Shown piece by piece: positions 1 through 6,143 of a DNA stretch of 6,143 nt. Where the stretch lies: assembly GCA_029937655.1 (NCBI GenBank), contig JAPYPK010000080.1, forward strand, positions 1 through 6,143, in the 5' to 3' direction. Source of the DNA: Nitrospinaceae bacterium (GTDB taxonomy: Bacteria > Nitrospinota > Nitrospinia > Nitrospinales > VA-1). The translations under genes and the position numbers were made by a program. The notes under the pieces were generated by a model. That model was not told the DNA's origin. It did not search any database and saw nothing but the letters and a program-made list of their open reading frames with translations. The number at the start of each line of letters is the position of its first letter. Positions within the stretch are counted from its first letter, which is position 1.

Positions 1-1263
1 GTAATTAGGGTATTCAACCACTACATGCCCATTACCATCAAAGTTATCATTGGTTACCTGGGCCTTGATTAGATTTTTTTCAATACAGCTATTATAGAAA
101 TCGGTTCCTGGTTGAGGTGTGTTGATAGAAACTTGTATTTCTTGCATCAAACCATTACTTGCTAGTTCGTAGACAAGGTCAACCGTTTTCTGGTCTTCTT
201 CAGGAGACGACCCAAGTCCTCCAACACTTATAGTCCCGTAAAACAGCATGCCTATATTTTTCCCGAAATTTAGAATTGCGCGTAATTTTTTAATGTTGTG
301 TTTTTTCCCAAGGGTCATTTGTTCTGCTACTTGGTCGCTTCCTGTTTCGATACCAAAGCGGATCTTATAGTATCCAGCAGATTTCATTTCGACGAGGGCT
401 TCTTCGTCAAGGGAAATATATTCACACATTGCTTCGTATTTTAAATAGTCGAGTCCAGACCTTTTGATTTCCTGTGAAAGTTGGATGTTGAAATTTTTTT
501 GAATATTGTGCGTTTCTTCGTCAAAAAAAATTCCTTCCATTTCAGGGTATTTTTCTTTTAATTCTTTGATTTCTTGAATTATGCTGTCAATATTTCGTGG
601 TCGCCAGTTTAGTTGGTCATAGTATAACGTTGCAGCGGCACAAAAGTTACAGCGTCTTGGGCATCCACGAGATCCATACATTTGAATTTGTCTAAAGCGG
701 CAGTTTGGTTCATGATAATCTATTCTACGGACATCATCATCCTCTGGAAATGGTAAGAGGTTAATATCAGGGAGTTTGCCTCTTGAGTTGGGGTAAACTC
801 CGGGAATAGTTTTTGGATTTTTACCTCGGATAAGATCCAATACTGCAAATTCATATTCTCCGATGCACACAAAATCGGCTACCTTTAACACTTCTTCAGG
901 GCTGGCCATAGGGTGTTGGCCAGTCATAATTACTTTTGTTTTTAATTCTTTTTTAATTGCTTCTGCAAGGCGTAAGTCCTCTCTGATAGTACGAGTCGAA
1001 CTTTCCATTATCAACCAGTTCGGTTTTTCTTCCCGCAATCGTTGAATATAAGTATCAAAATCCCAAGCGTTTAGAACCCCGTCTAGAAACTTAACTTTAT
1101 GATTAGTTTCTCGTTTTAAAAGCGAGGATGTGTAGGCTAATTCCCAAGGGTAATAACTACAGTTAGTATGATTTTTTACTCCCAGAGACCATCGTGATGG
1201 GACGTGCACCATGTGGTAACCGTTGGTGTCGACACCGACTGAATTAGCAATGACAATATTCAT
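1..1263 (-). CDS. B12-binding-type radical SAM protein, C-terminus beyond window
   Basis: The frame is open from the ATG at 1263 to the window edge, giving 421 residues and no stop. Residues 1-150 look like the cobalamin-binding Rossmann domain of BchE/HpnJ-type enzymes, with TGQHPMASPEE at 114-124 where the family usually has GGPHAT-PEE. The radical SAM core follows: GSRGCPRRCNFC puts the [4Fe-4S] cysteines at 201, 205 and 208 (CxxxCxxC). Further core features are FFDEE after strand 2, IRFGIETGS as the SAM-contacting glycine/Glu strand, and a TPQPG turn near the visible end. Such enzymes cleave S-adenosylmethionine to a 5'-deoxyadenosyl radical and, with cobalamin, often methylate or rearrange unactivated carbons. 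The substrate here is unknown. It aligns almost without gaps to the protein at 1993-3777 (shared NSVG-D, PSRW, YYPWELAY, PEDDDV), so the two are paralogues. By analogy up to ~170 residues may be missing. The start is supported by AAGGA 9 bases upstream, and the gene follows its upstream neighbour by 26 bases, implying cotranscription. Confidence 0.9.
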   Translation of the reverse strand, partial: MNIVIANSVGVDTNGYHMVHVPSRWSLGVKNHTNCSYYPWELAYTSSLLKRETNHKVKFLDGVLNAWDFDTYIQRLREEKPNWLIMESSTRTIREDLRLAEAIKKELKTKVIMTGQHPMASPEEVLKVADFVCIGEYEFAVLDLIRGKNPKTIPGVYPNSRGKLPDINLLPFPEDDDVRRIDYHEPNCRFRQIQMYGSRGCPRRCNFCAAATLYYDQLNWRPRNIDSIIQEIKELKEKYPEMEGIFFDEETHNIQKNFNIQLSQEIKRSGLDYLKYEAMCEYISLDEEALVEMKSAGYYKIRFGIETGSDQVAEQMTLGKKHNIKKLRAILNFGKNIGMLFYGTISVGGLGSSPEEDQKTVDLVYELASNGLMQEIQVSINTPQPGTDFYNSCIEKNLIKAQVTNDNFDGNGHVVVEYPNY

Positions 1264-1272
1264 TTTTAAGTT

Positions 1273-1277
1273 TCCTT
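1273..1277 (-). promoter_or_regulatory. Shine-Dalgarno for the truncated radical SAM gene
   Basis: On the minus strand AAGGA lies 9 bases before the ATG at 1263, inside the 26-base gap after the preceding stop codon. It fixes the start of the downstream radical SAM gene, and the start agrees with the N-terminus of its paralogue. Confidence 0.7.
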
Positions 1278-1289
1278 CTCGGCTCAGAG

Positions 1290-1922
1290 CTAAACTTTTT
1301 GGTGGACTTCTGGTGCAATGCCGTGAATTCTTGAGGATTCAGTGCGCTGTGGAATACCTGCCTTTTTCCTTTTTTGGGAGAGGTTCTTGGAGGAAATAAC
1401 TGTAAATATTTTACGGATAGGCCACTCTAATAAAAACCCTAATGTGATAAATACAAATAGAATAATTGTAGTAAATGCATTTATAAAAAACCAAGTAAAG
1501 GAGGTTTTTTCGAGAAAATATTTTTTAAATACTCCCCATCCGTTGAATTCAATAAATGTTCCTCGGACATTATATCCTCGAATGTTTTTTGCTCCAGAAA
1601 GCCAAGCCAAAAAATCGATATTGGAATATCCCATACCATGATCAATATTGTAGAGCGCTATTGCGAGATCAAACTGGCCAGAGCGAATTTTTCTAATCAC
1701 CTTATTTTCTAGACTGAAAAGACTCATGCGGTTAATGGTCCCAGCGGAGATCATAGCGTCGATGTTGGGATTGTTTTCTAGGTTTTTTCGAGCAGACTCA
1801 TGGGCAAGGACAGTGATTTTTGAACTCGGAAACTCGTTTTTCAGAGAGTTTATGGTAGTGTTCAGCGTGTTGGCTGCAGACCGGATAAGAAGAATTTTTT
1901 TAGGCCTGGTGGTATCTTCCAT
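1290..1922 (-). CDS. Small membrane protein with a GT9-like (heptosyltransferase N-half) domain
   Basis: The protein has 210 residues. Residues 8-125 resemble the N-terminal Rossmann half of family 9 glycosyltransferases: KKILLIR first strand, SSKITVLAH second strand, ENNPNIDAMI, then QFDLAIALYN and WLSGAKNIRGY. The GD pair after the first strand, which holds the catalytic Asp (Asp13 in E. coli WaaC), is absent (AANTLNTT instead). The C-terminal half that binds the nucleotide-sugar in GT9 enzymes is missing altogether. In its place residues ~142-167 form one hydrophobic segment (WFFINAFTTIILFVFITLGF), followed by a Lys/Arg-rich tail. It is therefore probably a membrane-anchored binding or scaffold protein rather than an active transferase; this is inference. 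A related domain ends the neighbouring radical SAM protein at 1993-3777. The ATG at 1922 has no recognisable Shine-Dalgarno, and a stop lies in frame 22 bases upstream, so no better start is available. The stop is 26 bases before the next gene. No downstream remnant of the missing half exists, so a frameshifted GT9 gene is unlikely. Confidence 0.8.
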   Translation of the reverse strand: MEDTTRPKKILLIRSAANTLNTTINSLKNEFPSSKITVLAHESARKNLENNPNIDAMISAGTINRMSLFSLENKVIRKIRSGQFDLAIALYNIDHGMGYSNIDFLAWLSGAKNIRGYNVRGTFIEFNGWGVFKKYFLEKTSFTWFFINAFTTIILFVFITLGFLLEWPIRKIFTVISSKNLSQKRKKAGIPQRTESSRIHGIAPEVHQKV

Positions 1923-1950
1923 GAGTAATAGCGTAGTTTTAATTTATTGT

Positions 1951-1988
1951 TAAAAAATACCCCGAAGCGGAGCCAAAGCGCCGCTTCG
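1951..1988 (-). terminator. Hairpin plus T-run, intrinsic terminator-like
   Basis: Read on the minus strand, CGAAGCGG (1988-1981) pairs with CCGCTTCG (1970-1963). Two further inner pairs are possible after an A-G mismatch. The stem is followed by GGGTA and then six T (1957-1952). It begins 5 bases after the stop of the radical SAM gene at 1993. The spacing of the T-run, 5 bases from the stem, is slightly loose, so termination may be partial. The element lies inside what otherwise looks like an operon and could lower expression of the two downstream genes relative to the first. Confidence 0.6.
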
Positions 1989-1992
1989 TTCG

Positions 1993-3777
1993 TTACCGAA
2001 GGTGTGATCGTCCCTGATCGCCCGGGTTTTCCAAATCGAATACCTTTCCCTCAATATTAACTGCAACCATTTTTTCGATTCCAATCCGTCTCGCGATAGC
2101 TTTTACATCAGCATATCCATTGCCAGACATATTATGGTAAGGAATGACCCCTAAGGAATACTTCCGTTTTGATAGGTCTTGTAGTAGGGGGTGGGGAAAT
2201 AGGTCATTATTAAAGTGCCCATCTCCATATAGAAATACATCGTCTACATAATTATTTGATTTAAGCTCACCTGTTACTGCATTTTGCCCTAGTACAGAGA
2301 TTCGGCTATCTTGATATTGTGCGTGTAGGGATCCTAGGATGTCATTGACTTGTTTCATGCGGGCAGTGCGAAAAAGAAGAATTTCGCGTGTTGAATTGAT
2401 TTCAATTGAGTTGAAATTATCTTTTGCCGTAGATGTATAACGATTATTAAACCCTTTTTCGTATAGCTTCTCAGCTTCTCGAAAATTCTTCATAACAACC
2501 TCAGCTGGATATTGTGGGTTGTCAACTACACAATGGTTGCCGCCATCAAAATGTTTCCAATCAACATTACGCAGATACCCTTTTTGTTTCATGCGATTGT
2601 AGAACGGCGTTCCAGGTTGTGGTGTGCTGATGGAAAGTTGAAACCTCCACAATAATTGCCTGTCAAGGAGATCATTCATTAGCGCTAGAGTTTTCTTGTC
2701 GCAGTCATCAGTTGAGCCTTCACCTCCAAAAGTAAATGTCCCGTAAAATTTTAGCCCTATATTAGTGCCGTGTTCCATGAGTTGTTTGAGGCGCGGGACA
2801 TTAAACTTTTTCATTAAATCCATCCCCTGTGCGGCTTTTTCTCCAGCAGTCTCAATGCCAAGTCTTATCATATAATAACCAGCACTTTTCATTGCATCGA
2901 GTACTTCCTCATCCATTGGCCACTGCCCGCACATGACATCATATTTCAGGTCATCAAGGCCATTTTGTCGAATAGCTTTGGTTAGCTCGAGCATATATTT
3001 TTTACTGCCGTTGTGAACTTCTTCGTCAAAGAAGATACCTTCCAATTGTGGGTATTTTTCTCTGAGGGTTTGCAATTCATAAACGACGCTTTGGGGATCT
3101 CTCGATCGCCAATTGGGATGCGCGTAGGAAATATTCCCGCATACACAGAAGCTACATGACAATGGGCATCCACGTGAAGCATAGGCTTGAATCTCCAAGT
3201 ATTCGCTTGAAGGTTCGCCAGGTATTCCATAGGCCAGTCTGGATACGTCATCGTCTTCGGGTAATGGCAGCTTGTTTACATCCAGGGGAGAACGCAAGGC
3301 ATTGGGATACAAACCTAGAATGTCGTTGGGGTCTTTCCCTTGAAGAATTTCGAGGACGGTCATTTCGTATTCGCGAAGTACTACATAGTCAGAATATTTG
3401 CTGACTTCTTCGGGGAAGGTGGTGGCATGTGGTCCACAGATGATAAACTTTGTTCCAAATCTTCTCTTGAGTTCTTTTGCAAATCGGCTGTCAGCATTGA
3501 TCGTCCGGGTTGCACAGTCCATGATCAGATAATCTGGGCAGAAATCGGCTACCTTTTCAACAAAGGTGTTATGGTCTAGTTTATCTAAGCACCCATCAAA
3601 AAATCTCACCTCGTGGTCAGTATCACGTTTAAGTATAGAGGAACAATAGGCCAGTTCCCATGGGTAGTAGGTGAAAATATTTAAATCCTTTGTACTGTTG
3701 GTCCAACGACTGGGGGAGTGGATCATTGCATATCCATCAGCATCAATACCAACAGAATTACAGACAGCAACCTTCAT
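1993..3777 (-). CDS. B12-binding-type radical SAM protein fused to a GT9-like half-domain
   Basis: The protein has 594 residues from the ATG at 3777. A TTG directly before it is in frame, but GAGG is only 2 bases from that TTG and 5 from the ATG, and the paralogue also starts at the equivalent Met. Residues 1-150 resemble the cobalamin-binding domain of BchE/HpnJ-like enzymes (CGPHATTFPEE near 114-124) and lack the DxHxxG base-off motif, as is common in that branch. The radical SAM core has cluster cysteines 204, 208 and 211 (SRGCPLSCSFC), an extra Cys213, FFDEE at 249-253, IRLGIETAGE at 304-313 and STPQPG at 384-389. Residues ~464-586 form a separate domain similar to the N-terminal half of GT9 glycosyltransferases (REILLFRTARMKQ, then SRISVLGQN, YVDDVFLYG, KYSLGVIPYHN). 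The catalytic GD position reads Lys475-Gln476, so transferase activity is doubtful. The likely chemistry is SAM- and cobalamin-dependent radical modification in the cytoplasm or at the membrane face. The substrate is unknown; the domain may recruit an envelope-glycan or lipid intermediate. It is the first gene of the minus-strand block. Confidence 0.9.
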   Translation of the reverse strand: MKVAVCNSVGIDADGYAMIHSPSRWTNSTKDLNIFTYYPWELAYCSSILKRDTDHEVRFFDGCLDKLDHNTFVEKVADFCPDYLIMDCATRTINADSRFAKELKRRFGTKFIICGPHATTFPEEVSKYSDYVVLREYEMTVLEILQGKDPNDILGLYPNALRSPLDVNKLPLPEDDDVSRLAYGIPGEPSSEYLEIQAYASRGCPLSCSFCVCGNISYAHPNWRSRDPQSVVYELQTLREKYPQLEGIFFDEEVHNGSKKYMLELTKAIRQNGLDDLKYDVMCGQWPMDEEVLDAMKSAGYYMIRLGIETAGEKAAQGMDLMKKFNVPRLKQLMEHGTNIGLKFYGTFTFGGEGSTDDCDKKTLALMNDLLDRQLLWRFQLSISTPQPGTPFYNRMKQKGYLRNVDWKHFDGGNHCVVDNPQYPAEVVMKNFREAEKLYEKGFNNRYTSTAKDNFNSIEINSTREILLFRTARMKQVNDILGSLHAQYQDSRISVLGQNAVTGELKSNNYVDDVFLYGDGHFNNDLFPHPLLQDLSKRKYSLGVIPYHNMSGNGYADVKAIARRIGIEKMVAVNIEGKVFDLENPGDQGRSHLR

Positions 3778-3782
3778 CAAAG

Positions 3783-3786
3783 CCTC
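3783..3786 (-). promoter_or_regulatory. Shine-Dalgarno deciding the radical SAM start
   Basis: On the minus strand GAGG is 5 bases before the ATG at 3777 and only 2 before the in-frame TTG at 3780. This favours the ATG, which also matches the paralogue's N-terminus (MNIVIANSVG against MKVAVCNSVG). Confidence 0.6.
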
Positions 3787-4154
3787 GCTTGGTATGAGTT
3801 AATATTTTTTGACTAGGATTTTCCTGCACTGATTTGAGAACTCCTGAAATAACACAGGGCATACCTTCTTACTTCTTAATCGTTGCAAGATGGATCCCCT
3901 TTCAAGGCCTAACACAAATTTTGTACCGGTAGGGAGTCAGCAAAAAGCCACCACCGCTTGGGCCACTAAAGTCTATGTCTCATAGCGGTTAAAATCAAAT
4001 AAAACTTAACAGGCTTGTTTTAAGAATATGAATTCTAAAGCTTTAGTTTGTTTATGTTTATGGAAGTTTGAGTGGGGAGCTTGATGAAACTTAATATGTC
4101 AAGGTTAGCATGAATTCGGGGTAGTGATTTCATTCCTTGACATCACTTTGAGTG

Positions 4155-4183
4155 CTTGCAAGTATGGCAGGCTATTTTATAAA
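4155..4183 (+). promoter_or_regulatory. Probable sigma70 promoter of ftsY
   Basis: TTGCAA (4155-4160) and TATAAA (4178-4183) are separated by 17 bases and match the -35 and -10 consensus at 4 of 6 and 5 of 6 positions. Transcription would start near 4190 and leave a leader of about 40 bases before the ATG at 4230. A perfect TTGACA lies just upstream (4137-4142), but no good -10 stands at the proper distance from it. Confidence 0.5.
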
Positions 4184-4216
4184 AGATTTCAATTAAACTC
4201 TTGGTGTCTAAGCATC

Positions 4217-4220
4217 AGGA
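4217..4220 (+). promoter_or_regulatory. Shine-Dalgarno of ftsY
   Basis: AGGA ends 9 bases before the ATG at 4230, with no competing start nearby. This supports the short FtsY N-terminus. Confidence 0.65.
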
Positions 4221-4229
4221 TAACGAATT

Positions 4230-5183
4230 ATGAGCGGTAAAGAAAAAGATGTAGCTGGAAAAGGTAGTGAAGGTAGATTTTTTTCACGTCTAAAGTTGGG
4301 CCTTAAGAAAACACGTGACAGTTTTGCAAGTGGAGTTATTAGGGTAGTGAGTGGCCCTATGGAATTAGGACCTGAATTATGGCAAGAGTTGGAAGAGGTT
4401 CTATTGTCAGCAGATATGGGTGTTCCCACAATGACTTGGATCATGGAGGCATTAAAAAAAGAAGTACGTGAATCACCAGGTATCGAAAAAGAAAAAATTA
4501 TAAAGCTTTTGAAAGAACTGCTTTTGGATGTTTTAGAGGGAGTCCAAGTAGACACAGCATATCCGTCAGGATGTCCTTGCGTAGTTATGGTGATTGGAAT
4601 TAATGGATCAGGAAAAACAACTACCATAGGTAAGCTGGCTGCTAGATATAAAGCGCAAGGAGAGCAGGTTATGCTTGCAGCGGGCGACACTTTTCGCGCG
4701 GCAGCGACCGAACAATTGCAGGCTTGGGCTCAACGTATAGATGTTCCCTGTGTGAGCCAAAAAAGCGGGGCTGACCCATCTGCTGTGGCATATGATGCCG
4801 TTCAATCTGCGGTAATAAAGAAAGTCGATAGAGTTTTTGTTGACACAGCAGGGCGTTTACAAACTAATAAGAATTTAATGGAAGAATTAAAGAAGATAAA
4901 GCGTGTTGTTAAAAAAATTATCCAAGAGGCGCCGCATGAAACCCTTCTGGTCCTTGACTCTTCTATAGGGCAGAATAGCTTATCTCAGGCGAGATTATTT
5001 AACGAGGCGCTTGATGTTAACGGGATTGTGATGACGAAGTTAGATGGCTCAGCTAAGGGAGGGGTATTATTTAGTATTGCTCGAGAGCTCAAATTACCAG
5101 TTCGGTTTATAGGTGTTGGCGAACAGGTTGATGATCTGCAGCCTTTTGATCCAAGGTCGTTTGTAGAAGCTCTATTTGACTAG
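4230..5183 (+). CDS. ftsY: Signal recognition particle receptor FtsY
   Basis: FtsY is the SRP-type GTPase that docks ribosome-nascent chain-SRP complexes at the inner membrane and, with Ffh, passes membrane proteins to the SecYEG translocon. All NG-domain landmarks are present: the four-helix N domain at ~45-105 (LWQELEEVLLSADMG), P-loop GINGSGKTTTIGKL at 123-136, DTFRAAATEQL at 153-163, DTAGR at 205-209, TKLDGSAKGG at 269-278 and GVGEQVDDLQPF at 295-306. FtsY-specific features are the P-loop sequence and the short amphipathic N-terminal segment FFSRLKLGLKKTRDSF (17-32) that contacts lipid; Ffh would carry a C-terminal M domain, which is absent. At 317 residues it lacks the long acidic A domain of E. 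coli FtsY, as in many bacteria. The usual LDA-T-GQNA motif reads LDSSIGQNS (242-250), a mild variation. The gene has its own promoter and no same-strand neighbour in the window. A convergent gene ends 60 bases beyond its stop. Confidence 0.97.
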   Translation: MSGKEKDVAGKGSEGRFFSRLKLGLKKTRDSFASGVIRVVSGPMELGPELWQELEEVLLSADMGVPTMTWIMEALKKEVRESPGIEKEKIIKLLKELLLDVLEGVQVDTAYPSGCPCVVMVIGINGSGKTTTIGKLAARYKAQGEQVMLAAGDTFRAAATEQLQAWAQRIDVPCVSQKSGADPSAVAYDAVQSAVIKKVDRVFVDTAGRLQTNKNLMEELKKIKRVVKKIIQEAPHETLLVLDSSIGQNSLSQARLFNEALDVNGIVMTKLDGSAKGGVLFSIARELKLPVRFIGVGEQVDDLQPFDPRSFVEALFD

Positions 5184-5243
5184 TATTATCTGGCTTGTGA
5201 TTTTTTCCGTATCAGCTATATAGGGTTGAAAAGCATGATGGTG

Positions 5244-6143
5244 TTAGTTAAATTTATTGACTATCCCCTTGTTTATGTCTTCTTCAAAATCCCGAGTTTC
5301 CCTAGACAGCATCCCGCCTAGTAGCAGAAGCCCTATCAAGTTTGGGATAGCCATCAGTGCATTCATTGCGTCAGAAAAGTTCCATACAATCTCTAATTCA
5401 AAGAGTGCACCCATAAACACAAAAAGTACCCATGCATATCTGTAAAGACTAATCCACTTTTCTTTAAAAAGGTATTCAAAGCACTTTTCCCCATAGTATT
5501 CCCACGCCAATATAGAAGAAAAGCCAAAAGTAACTGCGCTTGAACTAACGATTATATTCCCCCAGTTTCCAGGTAAACCACTTGAAAAAGCTTGAATAGT
5601 TAAGGCGACGCCTGTTTCTCCTGAAACCCAAACCCCTGAAGAGCTTAAGGCTAGTGCGGTAAGGGAACAAATAATCAGTGTGTCTAAAAAGGTTCCTGTC
5701 ATAGAAACGAGAGCTTGTTTCCCTGGATGGTTAGTTTTTGCTGCAGCCGCAGCAATAGGAGCACTTCCCATTCCAGACTCGTTAGAAAAGAGTCCACGTG
5801 CTACACCGAAGCGAATGGTTTGTGCTAGAGTAGCTCCAACAAACCCCCCAGTTGCAGCTGTTCCCGTGAAAGCATGTTCAAAGATCAATGCTATTCCAGA
5901 GCCTAGGTGAGATAAGTTGTTAAGTATTACAATGGAGGCCCCAATAAAATAAATTGAAACCATTATAGGTACAAAATAACTTGCGACATCGGCGATTCTT
6001 TTTATTCCTCCAACAACTACCATTCCTGTTAACAATGCTAGAACAATTCCAACCAAAAAATTACTGGTTCCCAGTGTCTCAGATAGAGCCTTAGCGGTGG
6101 TATTAGATTGAATCATATTACCAATACCAAATGCGGCTAAGGC
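5244..6143 (-). CDS. Sodium/proton:alanine-type symporter (AGCS family), N-terminus beyond window
   Basis: This is an inner-membrane transporter of the alanine or glycine:cation symporter family, which imports small neutral amino acids with Na+ or H+. The window holds the last 299 residues; family members usually have about 450-500. The Met at 6116 is internal: the frame stays open to the edge and reads ALAAFGIGNMIQSN, the conserved family stretch. Visible hallmarks are GGFVGATLAQTIRFGVARG, then GLFSNESGMGSAPIA (about visible residues 117-131), HPGKQALVSMTGTFLDT, WEYYGEKCFEYLF and AIPNLIGLLLLGG. Hydrophobic segments fall near visible residues 29-46, 53-76, 144-166, 196-214, 235-255 and 264-279, with a charged cytoplasmic tail. 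The family's usual SNEAG and AHAAA read SNESG and AAAAA. Substrate and coupling ion cannot be told from this fragment. The gene converges on ftsY, and no hairpin terminator is evident in the 60-base gap. Confidence 0.95.
   Translation of the reverse strand, partial: ALAAFGIGNMIQSNTTAKALSETLGTSNFLVGIVLALLTGMVVVGGIKRIADVASYFVPIMVSIYFIGASIVILNNLSHLGSGIALIFEHAFTGTAATGGFVGATLAQTIRFGVARGLFSNESGMGSAPIAAAAAKTNHPGKQALVSMTGTFLDTLIICSLTALALSSSGVWVSGETGVALTIQAFSSGLPGNWGNIIVSSSAVTFGFSSILAWEYYGEKCFEYLFKEKWISLYRYAWVLFVFMGALFELEIVWNFSDAMNALMAIPNLIGLLLLGGMLSRETRDFEEDINKGIVNKFN

Larger units (their letters stand above)
3781..4229. other. Divergent intergenic region, no convincing gene
   Basis: This 449-base region separates the minus-strand radical SAM block from ftsY on the plus strand. 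I see no protein-coding gene and nothing that folds clearly as a tRNA. The ftsY promoter occupies its right end. For the minus strand the best sigma70-like pair is TTGATT (3998-3993) and TAGACT (3975-3970), 17 bases apart, about 190 bases before the radical SAM start; each box matches consensus at only 4 of 6 positions. Short symmetric elements are CTATG-TCT-CATAG (3973-3985, overlapping that -10), the perfect 12-base palindrome CTAAAGCTTTAG (4035-4046), and AGTGAT-13-ATCACT (4123-4147). Any of these could be an operator, but short dyads are expected by chance in AT-rich DNA. Confidence 0.6.

Noticed and set aside
1342..1641. 99-codon plus-strand frame opposite the GT9-like membrane protein
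   Set aside because: It is antisense to a frame with a coherent domain and membrane segment, and it has no domain signal of its own.
1925..1953. TTAACA-17-TATTAC promoter-like pair on the minus strand before the GT9-like gene
   Set aside because: Transcription would start at or inside the ATG at 1922, leaving no usable leader. The -35 also overlaps the T-run of the terminator.
3758..3862. Short minus-strand frame (34 codons from an ATG at 3862) overlapping the start of the radical SAM gene
   Set aside because: The only purine-rich stretch is one base from the ATG, the peptide has no recognisable feature, and the length is expected by chance. A leader peptide cannot be excluded but is not supported.
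4028..4084. 18-codon plus-strand frame upstream of ftsY
   Set aside because: It has no Shine-Dalgarno, is very short, and lies in AT-rich intergenic DNA with no conserved-looking peptide.
4208..4690. 160-codon frame on the minus strand opposite ftsY
   Set aside because: It lies fully antisense to the well-supported ftsY reading frame and its Ser/Pro-rich translation resembles no family; it is a shadow frame.
5184..5243. Possible bidirectional terminator between ftsY and the symporter
   Set aside because: There is a T-run near 5200 but no GC-rich stem beside it; only the short palindrome CTATATAG is present.
5244..6116. Symporter as a complete 290-residue protein starting at 6116
   Set aside because: The frame continues to the window edge with conserved family residues (AFGIGN) before that Met, so the Met is internal.

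Overview
The window is AT-rich bacterial chromosomal DNA with four protein-coding regions and one apparent operon. The ftsY gene, an AGCS-type amino-acid symporter and an envelope-glycan-like domain suggest a Gram-negative bacterium, possibly of a deltaproteobacterial or Nitrospina/SAR324-like lineage. That placement is a guess: no rRNA or tRNA is present to fix it.

Left part (1-3777, all on the minus strand, transcribed from right to left): a three-gene block. It starts with a complete cobalamin-binding-type radical SAM protein (3777 to 1993) whose last ~125 residues resemble the N-terminal half of a family 9 glycosyltransferase (ADP-heptose:LPS heptosyltransferase fold). After a 70-base gap holding a hairpin plus T-run comes a small protein (1922 to 1290) that has the same GT9-like half-domain on its own, followed by one membrane segment and a basic tail. 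Only 26 bases further on begins a second radical SAM protein (1263 to beyond base 1), a clear paralogue of the first, cut off by the window edge. The three genes look like one functional unit. The reaction is unknown; modification of an envelope lipid or glycan is my inference.

Middle (3781-4229): a 449-base divergent intergenic region with no convincing gene. It carries a good sigma70-type promoter and Shine-Dalgarno for ftsY and several short dyads.

Right part: ftsY (4230-5183, plus strand), the signal recognition particle receptor GTPase, apparently transcribed alone. It converges, across 60 bases with no clear terminator, on the C-terminal ~299 residues of a sodium/proton:alanine-type symporter (6143 to 5244, minus strand), whose 5' end lies outside the window.

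The part most worth attention is the radical SAM / GT9-like half-domain cluster. FtsY and the symporter are ordinary housekeeping genes.
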